Of a stretch of DNA of 64,000 bases, positions 48,688-60,210 are shown in pieces. The position numbers were made by a program, and so were the translations under genes. Location of the stretch: positions 18,467,614 through 18,531,613 of the forward strand of contig OX388321.1 in assembly GCA_947579605.1 (NCBI GenBank), written 5' to 3'. The number at the start of each line of letters is the position of its first letter. Positions within the stretch are counted from its first letter, which is position 1. The notes under the pieces are model-generated. The model was not told the DNA's origin. It did no database searches and was given only the letters and a program-made list of their open reading frames with translations. Origin of the DNA: Athripsodes cinereus (lineage: Eukaryota > Arthropoda > Insecta > Trichoptera > Leptoceridae).

Positions 48688-49723
48688 TTAAGAAACTATC
48701 AATATACTGAACCGATACCACAATTTTAATATTTGAAACTACCTACTATTATTGTTGTTTTATGACAACTTATAGACCTAGTGCCCTAGGTATTTTTTTT
48801 TCTCCAATACAATATAATAAAACACAATACAACACTATACAGCATAATTTTAATAGTAAATAACAATATATCATCAATTTATTTGATCAAAGTACCTGTC
48901 CCAGAATTGAGATAATTTAATTGTCCCGTATTGTGATAATATCACTTCAAGTGCACTTGTAACTTATATTTTTTTTTCTGTAATATTTATTCATATTTTT
49001 ATGATTCGTATTCTATTCTATATAATATGATATGGACTTAAGATTTCTACACCTTCAAGTCTGGTTATAAAGGTTGAAATAAATAAAAACATATTTGTAT
49101 AAATATATTGGTTATCAGTTGGCCACACAGTTGTCATGTGTAGCAAGTAGCTACCTAGGTACCTGTAGGATTTTTAAACACAATCCACATCTCTTCACAT
49201 ATGTAGGTACCTAAATAGATAAAGGATACTCCTCTGCTATTTTATTCTTTTCGATGTTTATGTTTCCTCTATATATCCTGTAGGTGTTCACAGGCGATAT
49301 TATCTTTAAATTATGACTATGTATTTTATATTAACAAGCTATATTTAGAAATAGACACACCCAAGTTTTCTATAATCACCCCCATATCACCTCTATCCCC
49401 ACTATATGTATATCACAGATCCCAGGCGCAGAGCGTTCCAGCGCCTACATTTCATTTTCCACATTGTTTCCATCTGGTTGTTTGGTAAAACAGGTGATAT
49501 TAAACTATTCAATCTAATGGCATAACATTTTATTAATTGTAAATTGAGAAAGTTATTTCTTCTATAATAAATAAAATCGCTGGATATTTTCAATATTATT
49601 CAAATACAAAATCTAAATTGAGAATAAAAACAGAAGTCATTTTTTTTAAAACTACGCAGTTGTGTTCAGCGCAGAGCAAGAAATCCTGGAACTTTGTTTT
49701 AACAGTTATTCCTGTGATTAAAT

Positions 49724-49731
49724 TATAAATA
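49724..49731 (+). promoter_or_regulatory. TATA box upstream of the small membrane-protein gene
   Basis: TATAAATA lies 77 bases before the ATG at 49808. An initiator-like TTAGTG lies about 22-25 bases downstream (49746-49751), leaving a leader of about 60 nt. In such AT-rich DNA a TATA match alone is weak. Its value comes from correct spacing to a frame with a signal peptide. Confidence 0.35.
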
Positions 49732-49807
49732 CTATCCGAGCTGGATTAGTGTCTCCAAATCTTGATTGATTAATAATATTTTACGTGAAGTGAAGTTCTG
49801 AAGAAAC

Positions 49808-50194
49808 ATGAAGATGGGAAAGCAGCTGTTGTTCGTTCTGGTTATTGTTAGTGTTTTTTACTTCGGAGACGCGGGAGCGCCCAAAAGTCTTTTATATTAT
49901 GAAGAAGATTGTATGAAGCTATGCAAACCGGGGGAAATATTCGTACAGAGAATGTGTGATTGCGTTATCTATTTCAATCCGCTGGCCTTCACTCCTGTTT
50001 CTGTGGTGACCAGAACACGTATGACCATGGCTAACGTAACTCAGAGAAGCATCGTGTTGTTGTTCTTGTTATTGTCTGTATCCGCATTTTTCGGCCTTTG
50101 TCAAGTATATGTCGCGACTCAACTGAAAAGCAGGAGGAAACATCGTCCTACTCAAATAAAAAAAACATCTTATGTAACTCTTATTTTTCATTAA
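49808..50194 (+). CDS. Unrecognised small type I membrane protein with a short cysteine-rich ectodomain
   Basis: A single 128-codon frame, more GC-rich than its surroundings. Residues 1-23 look like a signal peptide (basic start, hydrophobic LLFVLVIVSVFYF, then GDAGA). The ectodomain has C35, C39, C50 and C52 in C-x3-C-x10-C-x-C spacing, with LCKPG after the second cysteine, and a glycosylation sequon NVT at 76-78. Residues 82-103 form one membrane helix. The tail is basic (KSRRKHR at 107-113). The cysteine/PG pattern is reminiscent of half a TNF-receptor repeat, but this is inference and too short to assign. A TATA box lies about 80 bases upstream. Oddly, an AATAAA (50155-50160) lies inside the frame shortly before the stop. 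I do not recognise the family; it could be a lineage-specific gene or a chance frame. Confidence 0.5.
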   Translation: MKMGKQLLFVLVIVSVFYFGDAGAPKSLLYYEEDCMKLCKPGEIFVQRMCDCVIYFNPLAFTPVSVVTRTRMTMANVTQRSIVLLFLLLSVSAFFGLCQVYVATQLKSRRKHRPTQIKKTSYVTLIFH

Positions 50195-50779
50195 ATCCCA
50201 ACAAGAGTTCATTTTGCACAGTTCCGTTTTTTTTTTTAAATCGTGTTTACAATTTACTTTATTCAGGATTTCCCGAATATTTAGTTTTTAAAACGATAAT
50301 CACCGTCCAAATTTACACAAAAAAAAATATTCCGAAGGTTTTTTCACCATCTTACCAAAACAATAATTTTATTATAAATATATCTACGCCCACATCAAAA
50401 TTAGAATTTGATAATGGAGGTAGGTTTAGTTCATGTAATCAGTTTGATGTCAATGAATAATTCAAAATCCTTATAGTATCAAGTTTTACTTGTGATTTTT
50501 TTTATATCTACACAATTATTATTAATAGTACCTACCTAATTTTTATTATTTAATTTTTAGGTATAAGTCAATGTGTTTTAATATTCTCACATATTGATGT
50601 GTGAATTAAAATTTGTAATGTTTTATAATATACTATTATGATACCTATAATATATAATATGATATAGTTTAATATACCTAATTTATATATTATATTTTCA
50701 TACCTAATAGAAATAAGATCTCGATTGCTTTTTGTTTGAAAGGATCTGATACGAGACGAATTCTACAGTAAATTTAAAG

Positions 50780-51030
50780 ATTAGAGATGCATAGAGATGG
50801 TTTGGACATTATGAATTAATGAATGAATGAACGATGAAAATTTATGTAAATGTTTTTGAAAGCAACGTGAAACGTACATTGAGTAAAGAAAATGGGTATG
50901 CTTACCTGAAGTGATTGTATGAGACATTGTATGAATGTAGAAGAAGCTCGAGTTATGGAAGGAAAAACGTGTCTGATCTACCATTTTACTTACATACCTT
51001 ACAAAGAATATTTCTATGAATGGAGGGGAA
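50780..51030 (+). pseudogene. Very decayed LINE fragment related to family G
   Basis: Pieces in the plus direction read MHRDGLDIM, MNERTMKIYVNVFESNVKR and, after stops, ETLYECRRSSSYGRK-like. These match the GH.ERM...R..K..Y.. to MNVEEA region of insect LINEs. Stops and indels are frequent. Confidence 0.45.
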
Positions 51031-53491
51031 GAATGGCTAACCAAATACATGTTTTTTTTTATTTTTAAATTAATGTCAGATACATATAAATCTTTAAACA
51101 CTGCTTACCAAAGCAGATTATTTAATGTAGTATGAAACCTATGTATTATCTAATATTTATATGTTGTAACAATCTGTGGACTCAGCCTTGACTCTTATAC
51201 ATATATGAAATATTAAACCTAATGGTCACCAACAGCTGTTTGCAAGTAAAGATGTTATGTTTAAAGTAACATCAATCCATTCATGGACAACATCAGACTT
51301 AGAGTTGATTCCACACTTTGACCAATAATATCAATGTACCCATCTAAAACATATATTTAAAAGATTAATAAATGTTGTCAACTTACATACTTTGTTTCAT
51401 TTGTGTAAAAATTAAACAAAAAGAAGAAGAGGAGAGGCGGGGCTGCCTACTTCAGTTTATTATTTTTGTGCTTCTTACATTCCTTACTTCTGGATGCAAC
51501 TTAGTATATAAGATAATAATCAACCAACACATGTTTAAGACTGAGATATAGATGAAAACAGTCCGTGGTATATTCTGGATAGAACGAGTCTTCCATTCTT
51601 CATTTACAATTTCAGAGTATTCTACTACCACTCTTTATGTGAAAGTTTTAGAGTGTCTCATAAAGGGTGAGTTATCTTATAATTATATATAAAATATTTA
51701 ATTTAGTAGTGAGGTATGCCACACGCTAGGTACTAATTCTCTTGCTATCTGCTATCCCACTTATATGAAACGGTGGATTGATATGTAGAGATATGAAATT
51801 AAGATGAAACCAATTCCATAGTTCATTTGGGTACAATAACTCTCTCTAATTTATTATCATATTGTTCAAACAAAATAACAATATACTTCCTATATCTGCA
51901 ACGGATGGGGATGTATAGGGATTTGATTCATGAAATAAATAATACACAGTCATATGTATTAAAAGACTTTTCTATTTGCACTTTGAAACATTTATTCTTT
52001 GACATTCACTACATAAAAAATAAACAATTATATATTGGTAATAATAATTATAAGATAATAAAAATAATATTAATAAAGAAAATGTTGGTAACAAAATTAC
52101 ATGTAGGTAAAGTATTTGAAAAACAAATACCACAATGTGCCCACAGCGTACACACATCAGACACTGGGCGACAGAACGCAGAATCAATATGGCAACCATA
52201 CACACATATTATACTATTACGGATCACTGTACATCAATACATCATGTTTGTAGCTATCAGAACTTTGCAGCGTTGCAATTAATGACAGTCAATCAATATC
52301 CTGGAAATTAAATTATAAACACCCCCTACTCACAATTTATTTTAGTAAGTGAAACTACCTATACCCGAGTATAAACTGATATAACATACATCTTTATTTT
52401 CAATGTATTCCGTGTATACTTCTGTATATTTTACAATATTATCCACGTAAATAACCGTCTAAATTCATCTAAAAAATTGTATTATGTTACATAGTACAAC
52501 TTTCTATTATTTTCATAAAAAAAACCATAAAAATAGCTATCAGTATATTTTATAAGATGAATGGCACAAACTCTTAAAAATCTCTTGTTAATATTGTGTA
52601 AAATTAATTTAAACTGTGGATGTATGTATGTGTTTTCAATCCATCAAATAATTCAATGTTGAAATTACCCTATTAACGAATATGTATAAATTACTTGTAA
52701 ATGAATTTTATTCAAACACAAATATGTGCAGCATATAAAGTAAAAACATTCTGAACAGTTAACATTTGTTCTCATCACAATTGTTCAAAATACGTATGGA
52801 CTGAAAAGCAAATTAAAAGTTTGAAACAAAAATAAATATTAAGCTGCCTGTATTATATTATGCGATATGGTATATAATATAATAATGTGTATATTGAGAT
52901 GTATTAAATTAGTGATAAATTCATTGTAACCACTTCTTGTTATACTAGTTAAAATTCAATTAAAAAAAACATGATCTTGAGTGTCATACACTCCATTCCG
53001 TATACAATCTGCATACATCCTTTACTCTATAATAATTCTGCACCTGCTCTCTATTGTCTTCAATGATTTTCATTCAGTTTTTATTCTTTCTTCTAATTTT
53101 TAAATAACCAAACAATACAAAGTTGGGCTCCCTTTCATTCCATCTTTCTGTCGCTGCAATTTCCCTCTCACTCCGTTGTCACATTCACAACAAGCATAGT
53201 GGTGCGAGTTAAAATAAGAAATAATTATTAACAAACAACAAAATGTTTAATAGCGATAATAATCATAATACCTAAACCTTATAAAAGAGTTAAACTTAAA
53301 AACTAACCATAGTACAAAATGTTATCACTGTGAGTGCTCACCACTGAGGAGAATAAATGCCTTAATCTTTAAATAATATTATACCATGTACACATAGTAC
53401 ATAATATATTATATACCAGTTAAAATCAATTATATTAACACTAAACCAACCAGAAACATAGTTCTTTGATGTTAATGTTCTTTGAATTTCC
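51031..53491. other. Gene-free region
   Basis: A 151-codon plus frame (51827-52282) is the longest non-repeat frame not assigned. Its first 90 codons are A/T-driven, and there is no motif, start context or splice support, so it is not called. Confidence 0.4.
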
Positions 53492-53612
53492 ATCTATCCC
53501 ATTAGGGCATTTCCCACAAGTGGGGTAGCCAGCGGAAAAATCGATTTTAATAAACATGCAAGTCACCCTCTCCGTACCAATATGTTAAGACATTCTGGAT
53601 GGGTGGCTGTTA
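53492..53612 (-). repeat. Family E copy
   Basis: GGGCATTTCCCACAAGTGGG, GTAGCCAGCGG, TAATAAACATGCAAGTCACC, CTCTCCGTACCAATATG and AAGACATTCTGGATGGGTGG follow the family order. Confidence 0.7.
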
Positions 53613-53874
53613 TTAACACTTTTTCCCTGAACTAAAGTTCATATTAAAATATGATTTTAAAAATACTATTACAATAAATTTTTCTGTTTTATTCTAATGA
53701 CAATAATGCGCAATTATTTCACAGGCAGTTATTCATAGGTATTCTACATCATATTTACCTATAATCACCAAGACACAGCTATAAGTGTAATAAAAAAATG
53801 TATCATCAGCCAACCAATCTTACAAAAAGACAAAATTTCAATATGTCAAACTTACTCTTTAGATGCAGGAATGT

Positions 53875-54140
53875 GATGTGACACCCACACTGAATGTCTT
53901 AATTTTTTATTCACTGTGTTGGTGTTTATAAAGTAGAATTCCATATCAATTGACAATGTCCTTATAAGATGAAAGACGTCTCTCTCATCGAATAAATCAT
54001 TAGTAGAATAAAATGCTTGTTTTATTTATTTCTTATTTTTTTGTTGGCACGGAGGGGACGATATGTGTGTTTCTTACATATATTTGGTCTGCTGGCTAAT
54101 ATATTTATGGAATATTCTATGATGGTATTTACAGACTGAT
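53875..54140 (+). repeat. Family E copy split by another repeat (family F)
   Basis: The family E part starts ACACCCACACTGAATGTCTT and resumes at about 54040 with TTGTTGGCACGGAGGGGACG and TTTGGTCTGCTGGCTAAT. Between them (about 53915-54035) lies sequence matching 16036-16210 (TTCACTGTGT..GGT, TTGACAAT..., GAAAGACGTCTCTCTC). Confidence 0.65.
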
Positions 54141-54995
54141 GTATCAATATATTCTGTACATATAATTATATAATTTTTATGAATAAATGAGATGAAGAAC
54201 AACCTCTCTCAACCAATGCATGTTTAAACACTTAAGTGATAATCGCTTGTATATTGATGATTAGCACTCAAACACTTAAGGTTGATTTGAAATGATTCTG
54301 AAAGGGCCAATATAATGTTACCAATATTTCATTTGGGGTTTCTAGTCTAGTATTAATATCATTGACTAAAACATGTAAACGTATTATTGTTGTTACTCTT
54401 ATTAATAATTAATAACCGCTACAAACAAAACAAAAATAATAATGTTAGTAGGTTTACATATACATATTATGACACTGTATGTACATACCTACTGTATGAT
54501 ATATTTAGTATATATATATTATTAGGTAATTTCACTATAATGACACTCTCTAACACGCACATATATATGTCCTATGATACACTTATTATGTAGTTACAAC
54601 AATACATACATAATATCCTCTAATACACATCTCAACCTGATTAGTGAATGTTTATTGCTTACAGTGTGTTGCTCTACACTCCTATGTTCCTATATCCTAT
54701 GTTCCTATATCACATAACGTGGACACTGAAGAGAATGTGATAAGACTAAACTATTTCAATATAATCTCAAGAAAAACTGTTCTTCAACTGCATGTGATTG
54801 ATTACTTTTACAATATCTTCCATCTTGAAAATAAAGAACATGAATATTGCATGTTTTATGAATTATTGCACCAGTTATGACACAATTGTTGAAACTGAAA
54901 TGATTAAAAAACATAAAACTACGCAACAGTTACATAAAGGTTAAAGCTAATAATAGTTTAAGAGGTGGTGGAATATAATAATAAAGGTCGGCTGG

Positions 54996-55607
54996 GGGCC
55001 TATTCTCCAATCTCGATTGATGGATGTCACAAACGAGATTTTATTACTTTCGACTGATTTCTCAAAAACCCTATTCTTGAAAGTCGTAGACGACAAATGT
55101 CACACGATATCATGCGAGAATATGTCGAATGGTGTTTTACCACTCGAGATGAATGTCACACCAATCGACATGTCAAAAATTGATAAGAATGGCCGCCGTG
55201 AGTCACTCAATGGTCGTTTACATTTTGCAAATGGTATAAAATAAAATAAAGTGATGCCGCATTTATAAAGTATTTTAGTTCAAGTAAAAATATAACGAAA
55301 AAATTGATTTTGATTGTGACTCCTCATATAAAAGCGCCATCTTTGTGCGTCACATGTCTCCTCACTCGAAAGCGCCATCAATGCCATCTCGTGAAAAAGA
55401 GTATAAATAAATGTCATTTTTCGATGACCACATACAAAAACATACGAAAAGTGCGACGTTGCCAGTAGCTTCTCGAATGTCGACCGTTTATATCTCGAAT
55501 GGCGTCAAGAATAGGGTCGTAGACTACCATTCGACTTTTCGTGCGAGTTTTTCAATCGACATATGTCACAGGTGACATTTATCAATCGAGATTGGAGAAT
55601 AGGGCCC
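54996..55607. mobile_element. MITE-like element (612 bp) with about 35-bp terminal inverted repeats
   Basis: Left end GGGCCTATTCTCCAATCTCG + ATTGATGGATGTCAC; right end (inverted) GGGCCCTATTCTCCAATCTC + GATTGATAAATGTCAC. CTGG flanks both sides and may be the target duplication. Many internal TCGA-containing near-palindromes are present (TCTCGAATG, CACTCGAAAGCGCCATC). The ends resemble PIF/Harbinger-type MITEs, but the flanking bases do not settle this. Confidence 0.75.
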
Positions 55608-56034
55608 CTGGAACATAATTGCTTCAGCAATAAAAGCCCACCTTTTGGAAATTTACTTAATTTTATTCAATGTTATTATTTCATGAGTCTAGCCGAAAAA
55701 GTTTAATTCATTTAATATTGTAGCACATTGCAAAAAAATAATACTGATTTAGCATAATTAATGCCAAATGAAGTAACAATTCAAACTTTCTTTATATTCT
55801 GAATTAATTTCACAAGTTTTCGGGTTCACTAATAATCTAATAGATCATTGGAAAGATATACTGAAAAAACAAGCAGAGTATTTTTGTAAAAATGAGTTAA
55901 ATACGCCGATTTACACTATTATCATAACATAAGCAAAAAAAAAACTTTTTGACTTTATCAAATACTTTCATAATTTATAACCACTTTTAATACCTATTGA
56001 TTGACAATGGCATTCATAATTTCAGTATTGTTTT

Positions 56035-56160
56035 TGTCAAACACTAGGCGTGTCGTAGGAAGAGGTGACTCAATTGACGCAGAGACACTCTGTATGGAGG
56101 AGGCTGGTTTCTGCCTCGTGCTCCCAAGAGGACGGTTGCAGGACGAGATGATGATAATGA
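56035..56160 (-). repeat. Unclassified dispersed repeat, family D, inverted copy
   Basis: On the minus strand TCTTGGGAGCACGAGGCAGA, AACCAGCCTCCTCCATACAG and GAGTCACCTCTTCCTACGAC match the copy at 31.4 kb. It explains a 67-codon plus-strand frame here, which is not a gene. Confidence 0.6.
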
Positions 56161-57322
56161 TATTATCAAAACAACTGATTCAACTCCACTTGTTTTTTCC
56201 TTGATCCTCTCATGTCTACACCTCTAATGTCTTTTACAAATCTTTATATCAAATAACATACTAAAAAATCATTACATAAAATATTCACAGAATACATATA
56301 AGGAAACATGAATATTAAATAAATTAATAATAAATATACAATATTAAAAAACATTATCAAGCAAATGAATTAATCTTTAAATCTAAAGTTAAAAAATAAA
56401 CTCACATTTCAAAATAATGTGAATATAAAAATACAAATGTTAATGTGTTAATGAAACAATTTTTATAATTAGACACATCACTACCTTAATGCAGAACTAG
56501 CCTGAGTGTTTTAGGGAGATTTTTCAAAGGAGCAGTTTAAAGCTTTGTTTTTGTAATAAAAAAATATATTTAAAATATTTTAAACAAATTTTGACATGCA
56601 TGAAGGAATCTAATAACTCTCATTCATTAAATTATCTCATATCTATTATTATCATTTTTATTTCCTAATACTTAACTCAGCTTGAGCAAAGTTTTAACTT
56701 GGGCTAGTTCTGCATTAAGGTAGCGACATTTATATTTGATTCCTGAACAAACAAACACAAACATGCTAAATTATATTCATCAATAACAATATTGCTTCCA
56801 TAATCTGCATAATCTATGATGATACATTGTTTCTGTAAACTCTACCTGTATATAACAAATACTTCCTAAATTTAGGACAAAGTATTTGGATATTGCATAG
56901 ATCACAACAAATAAATAATAACAATAATGTCATTCCATAGATTTTGCTAGAATCACCAATAATAAAATTTTTGATTTTAGAGGATTTTGATTTATTAATA
57001 TTTTAGTTGTAATATACGTCAAGAGTAATTTTATTTTATATAATTCATTTGATTGCCAATACCTTTGTGATCAAAATTTTCAAATCAAGATTTTCTTTAT
57101 ACAAGTTAAATGTTAAACATCCAGACTAATATAATATAGTATAGTAGTACGCATGATATGGGAACACAGTATAACAAGAACTGTAAGCTATTGCTATGAA
57201 TACACCCATCGATCACATCTAGTTAATACATATTAATATGTACTACACATATAATTAATTATGTACACTTCTACAGAATATTATCCACGATAAATACATC
57301 AAAATGTTTACAATTTTTTACA

Positions 57323-57327
<5 letters not shown>

Positions 57328-57359
<32 letters not shown>
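57328..57359. repeat. (TA)n microsatellite
   Basis: About 16 uninterrupted TA units. A second, shorter tract (57637-57656) lies about 280 bp further on, past an inverted-repeat element. Confidence 0.9.
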
Positions 57360-57361
<2 letters not shown>

Positions 57362-57448
57362 GACTGTATGATCTAATTTTCATCCGAAATGCATGTACAA
57401 CATGCACCTCATGAATGAAAGATCATTTGATTTTACGCAGGAGACAGT

Positions 57449-57636
57449 ATGAAGGTGAAGGTTTTACTCCAGGTCCTGATGAGACACATGCGCACAATGT
57501 CGAAACATAACATCCCTTCGACAAATCCAAACTGCATATTCCGGTGACGGGCCAAGCCTCGTTCCGTATGCAAAGGCATGAGCCAAGTCTCTGCCCGACT
57601 GTACGCAGTGAAATGGAGTAAAACCTTCACCTTCAT
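57449..57636. mobile_element. Short inverted-repeat element between two (TA)n tracts
   Basis: ATGAAGGTGAAGGTTTTACT (+CCA, 57449-57471) is exactly inverted at 57614-57636. The inside is GC-richer (CGTTCCGTATGCAAAGGCAT). A (TA)n tract lies about 90 bp upstream (57328-57359) and another directly downstream (57637-57656). A TA-targeting MITE is plausible. Confidence 0.55.
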
Positions 57637-57827
57637 ATATATATATATATATATATGATTTAAAATGCTATTATTTCGTAACATTCCAGCTACTAGATAA
57701 TAGAAAAAATTTGATGAAATTAAATTAAATTTGTTGACAAAAATTATTTACCATCAAAATTTCACATTTTTAACACACATTATTACCGAACACTAACAAA
57801 CCTCAACCATTAAAATTTACATCTATA

Positions 57828-57895
57828 CTATACCCTCACACCATGTCCCAGGAGGGGTAGGCAGAGAGAACGGAACGCCATATTTGCACCACATT
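57828..57895 (-). mobile_element. LINE family G 3' end, short
   Basis: On the minus strand GGCGTTCCGTTCTCTCTGCC, TACCCCTCCTGGGACATGG and TGTGAGGGTATAG correspond to the last bases of the family G copies at 28.9 and 42.3 kb. Confidence 0.5.
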
Positions 57896-59512
57896 GAATT
57901 CAATGTTTTTTAGAGCCAACAGGAGATTTTTTGACAACAAATAAAACATACATACAACATCAAAAATTTCCATTATCTAGTGTAAGGAATATTGTAAACT
58001 TTACTCGTAAAATAAATTTGTATCATTTTATATTTATCATCAATTGAATACTGTATATAAAACGATGATATTTTCGTCAAAGACAAACTACATAATTTAT
58101 ATAGACATGCAAAAAAAATGTTCTGCCCAATATTTTATTAAAAAAAATATTTGCAACCACATAAACTGCCCAATGAATCTAGCTTTATATTCTTTCAATT
58201 TTATAAAAAAATTAAGAAAGTATAGTAAGCACAGCCACACAAATAGTTTATAGATTAATATATCAAACATTGGTTGAAAATAAGAATACAGAATGTTGTG
58301 CATTGTGGACAGGATACAAATAAAAATAATTGCATCAAACAGTTTAATAGCATGCAAACATCATATCATATCATGTCATCACCATCATGGATACCACAGT
58401 TGTAGGAGATGGCATTATGATAAAGATAGATAGTTAGATAAAGATTATATGGGCAACATTAATTAAATTGTAAGTGTGACATTTTAAAACTCATATGTAA
58501 GTGTGATTATATTCTGCGACTTATAAGAACAAACATGATTATCACAGATTGAATATGATTCAAATAATAATAATACATATAATAGACTTATGAACAAAAT
58601 GTAGATATAAAATACAAGAATGGGATAGTTTATATTATTTATAATACATGCACCCACCTAAACAAATATCCCTTCACTGTCACTATGTGTTATCATAGCA
58701 TTATCATTATCCATCAGATCATTCATAGACAAAAAATATTAAATATCTTGGTCAGACATTATAATATACAACAACACTGTGCATTTACTTAAACAAAAAC
58801 TTGCCACCTGCGATAGCAAGTGTTAGGGTAATGTCCCTCCCTAATACATAGTTAGTACTACATAAACCTTTATTATTATACAAGAATATAGGTCTTATAG
58901 TAACAGCAAAAAGGATATATTTGCTTGAATTTAATTAAATGGTGCACAGTTTCGTTATATTTAATGTCTTACATCTTGGGTATTGTACTATTTTTTTCTT
59001 TTTACCAGCTTCACTGTGCTTGTGTCGAATGAAAAATGGCACACCAGTCAAATCAGTACCATAAGAATTCAATATCTGGTTCAATTATTTACAACTCCTA
59101 AAGGACAAGACTTGCTCAATTTGAATGGCTTAAAAAATAACATTTTGGATTAGAACTTTGTTATGGACCAATAAGAGTCACATGGTCTTTCTATACAGCT
59201 TTCAAATATTTGAAGGGCAAACAGCTTTACATAATATGTTCCTATGTTATGACAACTGACTGTAAGAGTGATCTGGCAGTGGTTAGTGTCATTTTTAGCA
59301 ATAAATTATGATCCGTGGTTTTTATAAATAAATTTAAATAAAATCAATCCAACACATCTCTCCTTACATGGTACAGTTAATTTTTTCATGATACATAATA
59401 TAGATTTTATAATGTTAAACAGAAAGAATATTTTGCTTGACGTTGGTTTATCGACACTTGAGTAACAAAATATGGTCAATTTGCAAAAGTTTTTATTTTT
59501 GTTCAGTTATGT

Positions 59513-59567
59513 AGACGGCTACCCCACTTGTGGGATATGCCGTGATGGTATAGTAGTAGTAGTAGTA
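59513..59567 (+). repeat. Family E tail fragment
   Basis: GACGGCTACCCCACTTGTGG, GATATGCCGTGATGGTA and (TAG)n. Only the last 55 bases of the family are present, as expected for a 5'-truncated retroposed copy. Confidence 0.65.
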
Positions 59568-60210
59568 TGTAGATGGTTCATGTTTGAATAATTTTCTGCA
59601 ACGTAATCCCTTAGTAATCTATTGCTTTTCATATTGGCCTGTTATTCGTAGTATGGCGCTGTACTGGCAAATATTTTTAAATTATGTAAAAAAAGTTGTG
59701 TGTGCGTTGTACATAGTAGTAAAAAATGTGTAAATTTTTATTTCCATGGAAAGAAAGATGCAATACTTTACTGCAAGTCAATTCACAGGATTGAAACCAG
59801 AAAAAAAAGAGAGAAAGAGAATTTGTGTTATGTTACTGCTGTTCGTTATAATTCACAGGACTTCTTTTAACAATACCCTCATGTTGATCTAACTTTTGAT
59901 AGAGTTTGTCACATTTAACAGAGTATTATTTTTGGGTGATTCACCATAACCATACATGCCAATAGAGCTTCAATATTTTTTTTATTAATTTACTTACATA
60001 TTGGACGAAACCTTTATTGCAATTCATACATTTCATATTGGCAGTGAGTCTGTTAACCAACAAAAAAATGCAAATAATAAAATTTGATATCTTAATATTG
60101 AGAAAAAACATGTTATAAAAGTTTAACAGAATAGATTTTTGACTTTAATAAATTGTTAGTTACATTTATGATGTCATTAGTTTGAAATTACTACGACAAA
60201 AAATAATATA

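Larger units (their letters stand above)
45986..49720. other. Intergenic region with a GC-richer block
   Basis: Beyond the SINE at 46.9 kb and the LINE remnant at 48.4 kb, a GC-richer block at about 47270-47770 stands out (GTGTCCCGGCCCGGGCGAAC, CCACCCTCCTGTTGTGG, CCTCCCCTCATCC). It has no convincing frame on either strand. It may be an old retroelement or a regulatory region for a neighbouring gene. Confidence 0.4.
55608..59512. other. Gene-free region with repeats
   Basis: Apart from the family D copy (56.0 kb), the TA tracts and inverted element (57.3-57.7 kb) and the LINE end (57.8 kb), I see no gene or RNA. The text AGAACTAGCCTGAGTGTTTT at 56.5 kb recurs loosely inverted at 56.7 kb (TGGGCTAGTTCTGCATTAAG), about 200 bp apart. 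Confidence 0.45.

Noticed and set aside
51827..52282. 151-codon plus-strand frame
   Set aside because: Composition follows the local A/T content. No family motif, signal peptide, start context or splice signals were seen. A chance frame is the simpler reading.
56001..56204. 67-codon plus frame with good GC content
   Set aside because: It lies in an inverted copy of repeat family D, also present at 31.4 kb.
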